From CSP1-5 sp964558395 (GTDB lineage Bacteria; Methylomirabilota; Methylomirabilia; Methylomirabilales; CSP1-5), in the NCBI GenBank assembly GCA_964558395.1, contig CAZLDS010000039.1, positions 1 through 26,567 on the forward strand: a DNA stretch of 26,567 bases, read 5' to 3'. This document shows positions 1-7,165 of the stretch, piece after piece (the stretch's first letter is position 1; each line of letters opens with the position of its first letter). The position numbers and the translations under genes are program-made. The notes under the pieces were generated by a model that saw only the letters and a list, made by a program, of their open reading frames with translations, had not been told where the DNA came from and did no database searches.

Positions 1-44
1 AGATTTTGAGTCTGTCGCGTCTTCCTGTTCCGCCATCCCGGCAA

Positions 45-81
45 GGAAAATTAAAGAAGGGAAGCCTCGCGACTCCCCTTC
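45..81 (-). terminator. Rho-independent terminator of the first HU gene
   Basis: Reading the minus strand, a nine-base-pair stem (arms at 73-81 and 56-64, one G-T pair, loop about seven bases) is followed by a T-rich stretch at 45-55. It lies about 38 bases past the stop of the HU gene, the expected place for its intrinsic terminator. Confidence 0.65.
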
Positions 82-118
82 CGGACGTCAGATGCTGGAC
101 AACGGCTGACGATGCAGG

Positions 119-391
119 TTATCTCACGGCCTTCTTGAGTTCACCCCCCGGCCGAAACCGAACCACGCGTGCCGCCGGGATCCTGATCGTTTTGCCGGTT
201 TGAGGGTTGTGACCCGTCCGCGCCTTCCGCCGCCCCACGGCAAAGGTTCCGAAGCCCACCAGTGTGACCTTCTTCCCCCGTTTCAAGGAGTCTTTCACGG
301 CTTTGAGGGCGGCGTCGAGTGCCGCTTCGGCCGCCCGTTTAGTGACCTTGGCATCCTTGGCCATCCGGTCAACTAACCCCGCCTTCGTCAT
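119..391 (-). CDS. hup: HU-family DNA-binding protein (first copy)
   Basis: A 90-residue histone-like protein of the HU/IHF family, which binds and bends DNA without much sequence preference and organises the nucleoid as a dimer. The whole protein fits the family: N-terminal MTKAGLV helix, two helices with the AAEAALDAAL repeat, the conserved core GKKVTLVGFGTFAVGRR, and the DNA-binding arm with NPQTGK and IRIPA. The arm proline at the tip and the C-terminal FRPGGELKKAV are typical. The start at 391 is fixed by a strong ribosome-binding site (AAAGGAGG, 401-408 on the plus strand). It has its own promoter and terminator, so it is probably a single-gene unit. About 60 of 90 residues match the second HU gene at 6699-6971 by eye. 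IHF subunits differ in the arm, so HU is preferred. Confidence 0.95.
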   Translation of the reverse strand: MTKAGLVDRMAKDAKVTKRAAEAALDAALKAVKDSLKRGKKVTLVGFGTFAVGRRKARTGHNPQTGKTIRIPAARVVRFRPGGELKKAVR

Positions 392-455
392 CGACCCCCC
401 CCTCCTTTCATGAAGACACCACGGTGTGATCTATAAAGGGAAGAAAACCGCCTCC

Positions 456-484
456 CATATACCAGAACAGAGTAGTTGCGTCAA
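456..484 (-). promoter_or_regulatory. Sigma-70-type promoter of the first HU gene
   Basis: On the minus strand, TTGACG (479-484) is separated by exactly 17 bases from TATATG (456-461). This is close to the TTGACA/TATAAT consensus and would give a leader of about 60 bases before the HU start codon at 391. Confidence 0.65.
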
Positions 485-489
485 TGGTT

Positions 490-596
490 CGCCGAGGCTC
501 ACGACAGGTGCTTCCACGGCCCTTCGGCGGTGCCTGTCCCGAGTCTAGTCGAGGGGCTCAGGGCAGGCCCTTCGACATGGCTCAGGACGAAGGCTC
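490..596. repeat. REP-like palindromic intergenic repeat
   Basis: A cluster of inverted repeats sits between the end of the TPR gene and the HU promoter. The clearest stem pairs 532-543 (GCCTGTCCCGAG) with 557-568 (CTCAGGGCAGGC), with one mismatch and one G-T pair. A smaller pair is CGCCGA near 491 with TCGGCG near 524. At 568-592 the sequence CCCTTCGACATGGCTCAGGA plus GGACGAAGG resembles the palindromic motif (CCTTCGACAAGCTCAGGACGAA) that recurs between genes in many bacterial genomes. No protein is supported here. Confidence 0.55.
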
Positions 597-602
597 ATAA
601 CT

Positions 603-1796
603 CTAGTCACTCGAGGATTCCGGGAATGTCCGGGGTCGGTCTTTCTTCCCCCGGTAGGGCTCGGACAGATACTCCCGTGCGCGCTCCCGCGCCAGCCCCC
701 CCTTGTCGATCTCAAGGGCCCGCTCGTAGGATTCCTCGGCCTTCTCCCGCTCCCCCCTGAGATCGTAGATCATCCCCGTCCGGGTGTGGGCCCAGGCGGT
801 GATCCAGGCGTACTTTTCATTGCCCTGCTCGATCGTTTGTCGGAAGAACCGCAGGGCCTCATCATAATCCCCGGCGTCCATGGCGATCTTCCCCCTGAGC
901 TGCAGATACCGGGGGGTCAGTTCCGGAGGAAAGTGCGGGTGTTGTTGCTCCAGAGATGTCCGGATCCTCTCGGCGACGGAGAGCGCCTGGCGGGTGTGCC
1001 CGGTTTCGGAATAGAGAAAGGCGAGGCTGACCAGGAACTCAGGATTTCCGGGATATCGCGTCGCCAGCAGTTCCGCATACGGGAGTGCTTCAGCGTACTG
1101 TTCTTCGAAGCCGGTAAGAATGCGGCTCAACGCGACGGTCGCCGGAATCTTGCTGACGGTTCCCTCGCGCGCCGCCCGCTTGAGCCTTTCGAGGCCACGG
1201 TCGCGACCTCCTGGCGGGAGTGCCAGAGCCACAAAGGGCTTTAAGAGTGCCGGCACCCGAGAGACGGCATAGTCGTACATGCCCAGGGGCCAGAGGGCAT
1301 CCACCCGATCCCCGTTCATCTCGAGTGCGCGCGTGAGGTACCGATGACTGGCCCGGATTCCGTAGTACGCGGCGAAATAGTTGTTCCGCGTCCGGTCCAC
1401 GACGGCCTTCGCCCCCTGGATCATTCCCATGGTCAGCAGCAAATCTGGGTCGTCGGGCGTCGCCTGTAAGAGTTGCTCTCCCCGCGCCAGCACCGGCTCC
1501 ATCCGCACGAGAAATTGATCGAGCGTCTCCTCGAATTTGTCCTCATCTTCCCACTCTTCTTGGATGACTTGATCCATGTCGGCCAGCCCCTCGAGGAACG
1601 GATAGAGCAACTCGCCGCTCGGCAACTCCTTGAGTCGCCCGAACGCCTTCCGCGCCTTGGGGTAGTCGAGGTTCGCCATGTAATTGATCCCGCGCACGAT
1701 AGACTGGGTCGCTTCCGGCGTCACCTGAAAGGCGCCCCAGACCCCGGTCGGCTGCAGCAGAAAGAGCCAGATGAGTCCAACGCACCATCGTCTCAT
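603..1796 (-). CDS. Exported TPR-repeat protein
   Basis: A 397-residue protein made largely of tetratricopeptide-type helical pairs, a fold used for protein-protein contacts. The N-terminus (MRRWCVGLIWLFLLQPTGVWG, then AFQVTP) is a signal peptide with a short positive region and a hydrophobic core, so the protein is probably periplasmic. TPR-like units are readable in the C-terminal half: AEALPYAELLATRYPGNPEF, the unit around GDYDEALRFFRQTIEQG, and REKAEESYERALEI. The N-terminal half holds a related helical region with YFAAYYGIRASHRYL and LWPLGMYDY. The start at 1796 was chosen because it gives a clean signal peptide and overlaps the stop of the upstream macro-domain gene by four bases (ATGA), implying coupled translation. 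An earlier start at 1874 would add a basic, non-signal extension. No specific function can be assigned. Confidence 0.75.
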   Translation of the reverse strand: MRRWCVGLIWLFLLQPTGVWGAFQVTPEATQSIVRGINYMANLDYPKARKAFGRLKELPSGELLYPFLEGLADMDQVIQEEWEDEDKFEETLDQFLVRMEPVLARGEQLLQATPDDPDLLLTMGMIQGAKAVVDRTRNNYFAAYYGIRASHRYLTRALEMNGDRVDALWPLGMYDYAVSRVPALLKPFVALALPPGGRDRGLERLKRAAREGTVSKIPATVALSRILTGFEEQYAEALPYAELLATRYPGNPEFLVSLAFLYSETGHTRQALSVAERIRTSLEQQHPHFPPELTPRYLQLRGKIAMDAGDYDEALRFFRQTIEQGNEKYAWITAWAHTRTGMIYDLRGEREKAEESYERALEIDKGGLARERAREYLSEPYRGKKDRPRTFPESSSD

Positions 1797-2308
1797 GGCG
1801 TGGCTTCCTTCTTGGCCATGGCCTGCCGCCATGCGGCCACCATGGCGGGATCGACGTCGACCAAGAGGACGCATCGAAGGCGCCGTGCCGGAAACTTTCG
1901 GATCGCACCAATCATGCTGACCGCGGCCGCCGTGTGATCGACGCCTCCCACCCCGGTGCCCATGCCCGGCAGCGCAATAGTGGCAAGGCCCTCTTGCTCC
2001 GCCAGCCGAAGGGCCGCCGTCGTCGCCCGCCCCACATTCGCGACCGGAATACGCATAGCAGGACGCTCCATAGTCGGCGCATGGATAATGCCTCGAAAGG
2101 CCGTTTTCCCACCGCTCGTCAGGATCGCCCTGCCGACCGGCGTCGGCCCCTGTGCGACGGCCTCTTCCTCGACCTGCCTCCCCGCGGCCCGTTTGATGAC
2201 GCCGGCCACCCCCCCGCCCATCCAGCCCTGGCTATTCGCGGCATTCACGATGGCCTCAACCGTCGCCTCGAGGATGCTCCCCTGTTGGATCTCGATCTGG
2301 ACCGTCAT
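1793..2308 (-). CDS. Macro-domain (ADP-ribose-binding) protein
   Basis: A 172-residue stand-alone macro domain. These domains bind ADP-ribose and often hydrolyse O-acetyl-ADP-ribose or mono-ADP-ribosyl groups on proteins. Visible family marks are the IVNAAN motif at residues 20-25, the glycine loop GGGVAGVI at about 31-38, and the C-terminal phosphate loop GMGTGVGGVD. The region between them (GRAILTSGG, IIHAPT) follows the usual macro-domain layout. The start at 2308 begins the domain directly (MTVQIEIQQGSI) and has an AGGGA ribosome-binding site; upstream in-frame starts would run through the shared intergenic region with the divergent MBL gene. The gene is coupled to the TPR gene by a four-base overlap. 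DarG-type antitoxins also carry macro domains, but no DarT partner is present. Confidence 0.85.
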   Translation of the reverse strand: MTVQIEIQQGSILEATVEAIVNAANSQGWMGGGVAGVIKRAAGRQVEEEAVAQGPTPVGRAILTSGGKTAFRGIIHAPTMERPAMRIPVANVGRATTAALRLAEQEGLATIALPGMGTGVGGVDHTAAAVSMIGAIRKFPARRLRCVLLVDVDPAMVAAWRQAMAKKEATP

Positions 2309-2387
2309 GGTGTCCCTCAATTGACCCGAACTCACGTCAATGATAATGATAAGGGATGTGCACGCTACTCGGAAAAGGAAATCCGCC

Positions 2388-3143
2388 ATGGAGGTAACCG
2401 TCCTCGGATCGGGAACAGCCGTTCCCACGCGCGACCGCGCGTCGCCCGGCCTCCTGATTCAGGTCGCCGATGAGTCGCTGTTGCTGGACGGCGGCACCGG
2501 CACCCTGCACCAATTGGTGCGGGCCGGGGTATCCCTCGACTCCCTGGATCGGGTGCTCTACACCCACTACCATCCCGACCACGTGGGGGACCTCGCCCCC
2601 CTGCTCTTTGCCCTGCGCAGTCCTGAGATCGGCCGACAACGCGCGCTCTGGGTCGGTGGGCCGCCGGGGCTTCGCCGCCACTACCAGCTGCTCGGGGAAC
2701 TGTACGGCCCCTGGGTGGCGAAGCTTCCCTTCGTCCTAGACCTCCACGAGCTGAAGCCGGAGACGGTCGATTTTGGCGCATGGCGGCTGACGGCGCGATC
2801 CGTGCCGCACACCAATGTGAGCCTCGCGTACCGGATTGAGGCCCACGAAGGCGATCTCGTCTGCTCGGGAGACACCGATTACTCCGACGCCCTGATCGAC
2901 TTGGCCAGGGAGGCGGACTTACTCGTGCTCGAATGTGCCTTTCCGGAGGGTCAGAAGGTTCCGGGACACCTCACGCCGAGCCAGGCCGGCGAAATGGCAG
3001 CCCGTGCTGGCGTGAAACGGCTTCTGCTCACCCACTTCTATCCTTCATGCAACGGGCACGATCTACTCACCCCCTGTCAGAAGCAATTCCCCGGGACCAT
3101 CCTCTTGGCCCGGGATCTGATGCGGCTCGCCGTCGGCGACTGA
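2388..3143 (+). CDS. MBL-fold metallohydrolase, ribonuclease Z-like
   Basis: A 251-residue metallo-beta-lactamase-fold protein. It carries the N-terminal strand MEVTVLGSGTAVPT typical of the RNase Z/ElaC branch, the metal-binding motif THYHPDH (His60, His62, Asp64, His65), a mid-protein histidine in VPHTNVS, the aspartate in CSGDTDYSD, and the late histidine in LLLTHFYP. RNase Z proteins trim tRNA 3' ends, but this protein is shorter than most (about 300 residues) and lacks an obvious long flexible arm, so it may be a related hydrolase. The start at 2388 follows a purine-rich site (GGAAAAGGAAA) and begins at the conserved first strand. It is the first gene of a plus-strand run with pyrF nine bases downstream, and is divergent from the macro-domain gene. 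Confidence 0.8.
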   Translation: MEVTVLGSGTAVPTRDRASPGLLIQVADESLLLDGGTGTLHQLVRAGVSLDSLDRVLYTHYHPDHVGDLAPLLFALRSPEIGRQRALWVGGPPGLRRHYQLLGELYGPWVAKLPFVLDLHELKPETVDFGAWRLTARSVPHTNVSLAYRIEAHEGDLVCSGDTDYSDALIDLAREADLLVLECAFPEGQKVPGHLTPSQAGEMAARAGVKRLLLTHFYPSCNGHDLLTPCQKQFPGTILLARDLMRLAVGD

Positions 3144-3152
3144 GGACACACC

Positions 3153-3869
3153 ATGACTGCTCGCGATCGGCTGATCCTCGCCCTAGACCTCCCCTCGGTG
3201 GACGCGGCCGAGGGCATGGTCACGCGACTGCAGGGAAAGATTCATCTTTTCAAGGTGGGGCTGCAATTGTTCACCGCCGAGGGCCCCCGGGTGATTGGCC
3301 GGATCCGGGACCGTGGTGGACTGGTCTTTCTCGACCTGAAGTATCACGACATTCCCCACACGGTGGCCGCTGCCGTCGCGCAGGCCGTCGAGTGGGGAGT
3401 GTTCATGGTAGATCTCCACGCCGCAGGTGGACCCGCGATGATGCGGGCGGCGGCGGATGCCGCAGCCGAGAAAGCCGCATCCATTGGGGTCGAGCGTCCC
3501 CGCCTCGTCGCCATAACCGTCCTGACCAGCCTGACCCAAACGGATCTCAAGACACTCGGCGTCGGGGGGACGGTCGAAGGACAGGTCCTCGCCCTTGCCC
3601 GTCTGGCCAGGGAGGCGGGACTCGACGGGGTGGTGGCCTCACCGAGCGAAGCGGCAGCCATCCGCAGGAGTCTCGGTCCCAAGTTCCTCCTCGTCACCCC
3701 GGGCATCCGACCCCGTGCCGCGGACGCGGATGACCAGCGGCGCATCGCGACGGCCCGGGACGCCCTCGCGGCCGGGGCCGACTATGTCGTCGTGGGTCGC
3801 CCGATCCTGAAGGCGGCGGACCCCGTGGCGACAGCAGAGAACCTCATCGCGGAAATGGACACCCCATAA
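3153..3869 (+). CDS. pyrF: Orotidine 5'-phosphate decarboxylase
   Basis: A 238-residue enzyme that decarboxylates orotidine monophosphate to UMP, the last step of de novo pyrimidine synthesis in the cytoplasm. The catalytic charged network is visible: LALDLP at the first strand (Asp11), FKVG (Lys34), and the signature DLKYHDIPHTV with Asp61, Lys63 and Asp66. The phosphate-binding end is represented by LVTPGIRP and ADYVVVGRPI. Length matches the bacterial group I enzyme (about 230-240 residues). A GAGGA ribosome-binding site overlaps the stop codon of the MBL gene (3142-3146). The gap to the next gene is 11 bases, so it is probably cotranscribed with its neighbours, which have no obvious pyrimidine role. 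Confidence 0.96.
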   Translation: MTARDRLILALDLPSVDAAEGMVTRLQGKIHLFKVGLQLFTAEGPRVIGRIRDRGGLVFLDLKYHDIPHTVAAAVAQAVEWGVFMVDLHAAGGPAMMRAAADAAAEKAASIGVERPRLVAITVLTSLTQTDLKTLGVGGTVEGQVLALARLAREAGLDGVVASPSEAAAIRRSLGPKFLLVTPGIRPRAADADDQRRIATARDALAAGADYVVVGRPILKAADPVATAENLIAEMDTP

Positions 3870-3880
3870 AGGAGACACCG

Positions 3881-4300
3881 ATGCGCCCGTGGTGGACCAG
3901 GGCGGCCGTGATGCTGGTGGCCGCAATGCTTCCGAGTCTTGTCCTCTCCCAGGAACCAAAGCCGCAGCCGGTGCGGCCTCAGCTGCGGGTCATCCGCGAT
4001 GTTCTGACGACCGGCGTCGTCAACCGGGAACCAATCGATGCCGCCACCGTCTTTCCCCCCTCGGTGGGAACGCGGTACTATTTCACCGAGGTCGTAGGCG
4101 CCAGCACGCCCACCGAGATCACTCACATCTGGTCCTACAACGGGCAACGGGTCGCGGAGATTCCCTTAGTGATCGAGGCCAACCACTGGCGGACCTGGAG
4201 CCGCAAACAGATCTTGCAAGACTGGATTGGATCATGGGAGGTGGAGGCCGTGGACCCGGATGGTCATGTCCTCTCCTCGCAGAGGTTCGATATCCACTGA
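3881..4300 (+). CDS. DUF2914-domain exported protein
   Basis: A 139-residue secreted protein. The N-terminus (MRPWWTRAAVMLVAAMLPSLVLS, cleavage before QEPKPQ) is a standard signal peptide. The remaining residues match the DUF2914 pattern as I recall it: an RDVLTTGVVNREP lead, the YYFTEVVG strand with a hydrophobic aromatic run, THIWSYNGQRV, the WRTWSRK segment, and a final GSWEVEAVDPDG followed by FDIH. The function of DUF2914 is unknown; it often occurs in periplasmic or membrane-anchored proteins. An AAAGGAG ribosome-binding site at 3868-3874 overlaps the pyrF stop and fixes the start. Position inside a compact plus-strand cluster suggests cotranscription, without revealing a role. Confidence 0.8.
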   Translation: MRPWWTRAAVMLVAAMLPSLVLSQEPKPQPVRPQLRVIRDVLTTGVVNREPIDAATVFPPSVGTRYYFTEVVGASTPTEITHIWSYNGQRVAEIPLVIEANHWRTWSRKQILQDWIGSWEVEAVDPDGHVLSSQRFDIH

Positions 4301-4356
4301 AGACCACGCACAGCGTGTGATGCGTTTTGTCCTCAGACCCGCTGAAGGAGGAGATC

Positions 4357-5169
4357 ATGGCCTACGAGCATCTGGACGTCCACACCGCCGACGGGATTAC
4401 GACCATCACCATCAACCGACCCGAGGCGCTCAATGTCTTGACGGAAGCCACCAGGAGGGAACTCGAGCACGCCTTCGTCACGGCGCGCAATGATGCCGCC
4501 GTGCGAGTGGTGATTCTGACCGGGGCGGGGGAGAAGGCTTTCATAGCAGGCGGTGACATTCGCGAGATCCTATCCGGCCTCGCGCCTGGCGCGGCGTATG
4601 CGCGGGACCAATTTGCGCGCGGAGGACAAGAGCTGATCACCCTCATCGAGCGATTGGGAAAACCGGTGATCGCGGCGGTCAACGGTTATGCGTTGGGCGG
4701 CGGGTTTGAGATAGTGCAGGCCTGCCACTTGGCCATCGCCGCCGAGACCGCACGATTCGGTCACCCGGAAGTCAATATTGGCTTCAACCCCTGCTGGGGG
4801 GGGACCCAGCGTCTCCCCCGCCAGGTGGGGCGCAAGTCCGCGATGGCGATGATCCTCACGGGAGAGATGATCGACGCGCAGGAGGCGTACCGGATCGGCG
4901 TTGTGAATAGGGTTGTTCCGTCGAAAGAATTGATACCCGAGGCGCAGAAGCTTGCCCAGCTCCTTGCCACCAAGTCACCCGTGGCCCTCGAAGTGTGTCT
5001 CGAGGCGGTGAACCGTGGATGCGAAATGTCTTTGGACGATGGGCTTGATTACGAAGCGACGCTCTTTGCCATTCCCGTGGCCACCGGGGATGCCCAGGAG
5101 GGGACCCAGGCCTTCCTCGAGAAGCGCAAGCCCGTGTTTAAGGCGCGGGAACGTCCCCACAAATCGTGA
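4357..5169 (+). CDS. Enoyl-CoA hydratase/isomerase family protein (crotonase)
   Basis: A 270-residue crotonase-fold enzyme, most likely hydrating 2-enoyl-CoA in fatty acid or related acyl-CoA breakdown. The oxyanion-hole segments are present (AFIAGGDI and NGYALGGGFE). Both catalytic glutamates of classical enoyl-CoA hydratase have counterparts: one in GGGFEIVQACH and one in HPEVNIGF, followed by WGGTQRLPRQVG. LTGEMIDAQEAYRIGVVNRVVP completes the family pattern. The start at 4357 is set by a strong ribosome-binding site (AAGGAGGAG, 4345-4353); a TTG 30 bases upstream in frame lacks one. The stop is directly followed by the rarA start. Exact substrate cannot be told from sequence, and 4-hydroxybutyryl or other acyl-CoA roles stay possible. 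Confidence 0.9.
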   Translation: MAYEHLDVHTADGITTITINRPEALNVLTEATRRELEHAFVTARNDAAVRVVILTGAGEKAFIAGGDIREILSGLAPGAAYARDQFARGGQELITLIERLGKPVIAAVNGYALGGGFEIVQACHLAIAAETARFGHPEVNIGFNPCWGGTQRLPRQVGRKSAMAMILTGEMIDAQEAYRIGVVNRVVPSKELIPEAQKLAQLLATKSPVALEVCLEAVNRGCEMSLDDGLDYEATLFAIPVATGDAQEGTQAFLEKRKPVFKARERPHKS

Positions 5170-6558
5170 ATGGTGGTTGGTGATCGGTCCCTGATGGAGC
5201 TATTCGAACCCGTCAAAAAGCCGCACCGCAAAGGGAGGGCACCCCTCGCGGATCGGATGCGCCCGAAGACGGTGGAAGAGTTCGTGGGGCAAAGGCATCT
5301 GCTGGATGAGGGCCGCGTGCTGCGCCTTGCCCTCGATCGTGGGGAGATCCCGTCGATGATCCTCTGGGGTCCTCCCGGCTCGGGAAAGACGACCCTCGCG
5401 TATCTGATCGCCGAGCGAATGCGTGCTGCTTTCGTCCCGTTTTCCGCTGTCACGGCCGGGATCAAGGAAATCAAGGACGTGATCAAACAGGCAGAGTGGC
5501 ATGAGCAGCGGGAAGGGCAGCGGACCATCCTGTTCGTCGACGAGATTCATCGATTCAATAAGGCGCAGCAGGACGCCTTTCTCCTCCACGTCGAGCGAGG
5601 CATGATCACCCTCATCGGGGCCACCACGGAAAACCCGTCTTTTGAGGTCATTGCCCCCTTGCTCTCGCGGGTCAAAGTCTTTCGGCTCGAGCCGCTTGCG
5701 GAAGCCGACCTGGATCGCATTGTCCAGCGCGCCCTCGAGGACCCGGAACGCGGCGTCGGCGCCGATCAGCCACGACTCAGCCCCGAGGGCCGGCAGCATC
5801 TGCTCCGCCACGCCTCGGGGGACGGTCGGGCCGCCCTCAATACATTAGAGTTGGCCGTCCAGATTGCCCCACGGCGCACAGACGGAACACTCGACATCAG
5901 CCTGCCGACCGTCGAAGAGGCAGCGCAACGACGCAGCCTCCTCTACGACAAGAGCGGGGAAGAGCACTACGCCCTCATCTCTGCCCTCCACAAAAGTCTG
6001 CGCGACGGCGATCCCGACGCGGCACTCTATTGGTTAGCCCGGATGCTGGCCGCGGGCGAAGACCCCCTCTACATCGCGAGGCGGCTGATTCGCGTCGCGT
6101 CGGAGGACATCGGCAACGCCGATCCGACGGCGCTCTCGGTGGCGGTTGCGGCGAAGGAGGCGTACCACTTCCTCGGAAGTCCGGAGGGGGAGCTGGCCTT
6201 GGCCCAGTGCGTCTGTTACCTCGCCACCGCCCCCAAGTCCAATGCGGTCTACCGGGCCTACGAAAAGGCCCGGACCGATGTAGAACAGGCGCCCATGGCC
6301 CCCGTGCCACTCCACCTCCGGAACGCACCGACCCCCCTGATGACGCACATGGGGTATGGGGTCGGCTACCGGTACGCCCATGACGAGCCGGATGCCCTCG
6401 TGGATCAAGAACACGTCCCGCCGGAACTGAAAGACCGCACGTACTACGAGCCCACAGACCGAGGATACGAAGCCGAAATCAAGCGTCGGCTGGCCGAGTG
6501 GCGCCGACGACTCGCGCAACAAACTTCCTCGCAGCGGACCGGACGGGAAAAGTCGTGA
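5170..6558 (+). CDS. rarA: Replication-associated recombination protein A (RarA/MgsA AAA+ ATPase)
   Basis: A 462-residue AAA+ ATPase of the RarA/WRNIP1 clamp-loader-like family, which acts at stalled replication forks. In order: the N-terminal LADRMRPKTVEEFVGQRHLL; Walker A GPPGSGKT at about 67-74; the loop VTAGIKEIKDVI; Walker B ILFVDEIHRFNKAQQDAF at about 120-137; sensor 1 LIGATTENPSFEV; the LLSRVKVFRLEPL arginine-finger region; sensor 2 SGDGRAALNTLE; then the family C-terminal domain with DPDAALYWLARMLAAGEDP, RRLIRVASEDIGNADP and YATAPKS-like LATAPKSNAVY. Length is close to the E. coli protein (447). The ATG at 5170 abuts the stop of the hydratase gene; an alternative ATG at 5194 (MELFEP) would also keep all domains, and no strong ribosome-binding site decides between them. 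Confidence 0.94.
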   Translation: MVVGDRSLMELFEPVKKPHRKGRAPLADRMRPKTVEEFVGQRHLLDEGRVLRLALDRGEIPSMILWGPPGSGKTTLAYLIAERMRAAFVPFSAVTAGIKEIKDVIKQAEWHEQREGQRTILFVDEIHRFNKAQQDAFLLHVERGMITLIGATTENPSFEVIAPLLSRVKVFRLEPLAEADLDRIVQRALEDPERGVGADQPRLSPEGRQHLLRHASGDGRAALNTLELAVQIAPRRTDGTLDISLPTVEEAAQRRSLLYDKSGEEHYALISALHKSLRDGDPDAALYWLARMLAAGEDPLYIARRLIRVASEDIGNADPTALSVAVAAKEAYHFLGSPEGELALAQCVCYLATAPKSNAVYRAYEKARTDVEQAPMAPVPLHLRNAPTPLMTHMGYGVGYRYAHDEPDALVDQEHVPPELKDRTYYEPTDRGYEAEIKRRLAEWRRRLAQQTSSQRTGREKS

Positions 6559-6594
6559 ACTCACACCCGGTCTTGATTTGTGACGACTTTTGCC

Positions 6595-6624
6595 TTGACA
6601 GTCCGCTGGGCGTTTTGATATACG
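6595..6624 (+). promoter_or_regulatory. Sigma-70-type promoter of the second HU gene
   Basis: A perfect TTGACA at 6595-6600 is followed after 18 bases by TATACG at 6619-6624. Transcription would begin near 6631, leaving a leader of about 68 bases before the HU start. The preceding rarA gene ends 37 bases upstream, so the HU gene has its own promoter. Confidence 0.6.
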
Positions 6625-6698
6625 CCTACCATCACATTCCTCATTTCCCATCCTTTTGATTCTCTTCAATGTCGATAAGTGAGAGGAGGTGACCAGGG

Positions 6699-6971
6699 AT
6701 GACCAAGGCGGAGCTTGTCGCCAAAATGGCCAAGGGCTCAGGCATGACCCAGCGGGCGGCGGAAGTCGCGCTCGAGAGTGCCCTGAAGTCGATTCGGGAT
6801 TCGCTCAAAAAAGGAAAGAAGGTCACATTGGTCGGCTTCGGCACGTTTTCGGTCGGCAGACGCGCGGCCCGCAACGGTCGAAATCCTCGAACGGGAAGGG
6901 TCATTCGCATTCCAGCGTCCAAGGTTCCGCGGTTCAAGGCAGGAAAAGATCTTAAGAAGGCCGTTAGCTAG
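6699..6971 (+). CDS. hup: HU-family DNA-binding protein (second copy)
   Basis: A 90-residue HU-family nucleoid protein. It shows the N-terminal MTKAELVAKMA, the AAEVALESALKSIRDSL helix, the core GKKVTLVGFGTFSVGRR and the arm with NPRTGR and IRIPA, ending FKAGKDLKKAVS. It is the paralogue of the HU gene at 119-391; the cores are identical over about 14 residues while helix 1 and the arm diverge, so the two could form a heterodimer like HU-alpha/HU-beta. An excellent ribosome-binding site (AGGAGGTGA, 6684-6692) fixes the start. A sigma-70 promoter lies upstream and an intrinsic terminator at 7108-7147, though repeat material separates stop and terminator. Confidence 0.95.
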   Translation: MTKAELVAKMAKGSGMTQRAAEVALESALKSIRDSLKKGKKVTLVGFGTFSVGRRAARNGRNPRTGRVIRIPASKVPRFKAGKDLKKAVS

Positions 6972-6975
6972 TCCC

Positions 6976-7014
6976 TCGATGTACGCAGGACACGCCCTTC
7001 GATGTACGCAGGAC
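6976..7014 (+). repeat. Two direct copies of a 16-base repeat
   Basis: TCGATGTACGCAGGAC occurs perfectly at 6976-6991 and 6999-7014 (23-base period). The pair begins five bases after the HU stop codon and its second copy runs straight into the inverted-repeat element at 7014. With only two copies it is not a CRISPR array. Confidence 0.75.
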
Positions 7015-7089
7015 TAGTGCTGAGCGAGCCATATTTCTGATCCCATTTACGACAATATGTAACGGCATTTGCGAACCGGAGCACTAGCC
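7011..7089. repeat. MITE-like inverted-repeat element
   Basis: CTAGTGCT at 7014-7021 is perfectly inverted as AGCACTAG at 7080-7087, and flanking bases extend the likeness (GG-A-CTAGTGCTGAG against GGCTAGTGCTCCGG on the other strand). The 58 bases between encode no protein and are AT-richer than their surroundings. The shape is that of a small non-autonomous element; no recognisable target-site duplication beyond the neighbouring direct repeats was found. Confidence 0.4.
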
Positions 7090-7107
7090 TTTATTCCCAT
7101 ACGATAC

Positions 7108-7147
7108 AAAGCCGGAAGGACACGCCGTCCGGCTTTTTTCTTTCTCT
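7108..7147 (+). terminator. Rho-independent terminator after the second HU gene
   Basis: A perfect nine-base-pair stem, AAAGCCGGA (7108-7116) with TCCGGCTTT (7128-7136), is followed by a run of T from 7134 to 7139 and further T-rich sequence. On the minus strand the stem is followed by few T residues, so termination of the convergent thiE transcript here would be weaker. Confidence 0.85.
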
Positions 7148-7165
7148 TTGTGGCGTGCCCTGCCC

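Noticed and set aside
6..203. A 65-codon plus-strand open frame
   Set aside because: It runs through the HU terminator and into the HU gene antisense, with no family likeness.
476..760. A 94-codon plus-strand open frame through the REP-like repeat
   Set aside because: It overlaps the end of the TPR gene on the other strand, has no ribosome-binding site and a composition typical of an accidental frame in GC-rich DNA.
1793..2308. The macro-domain gene as the antitoxin of a DarTG-type toxin-antitoxin pair
   Set aside because: The partner in the operon is a TPR protein with a signal peptide, not a DarT ADP-ribosyltransferase, and no such protein is nearby.
6976..7014. Direct repeats as a minimal CRISPR array
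   Set aside because: Only two 16-base copies with a seven-base spacer, and no cas genes.
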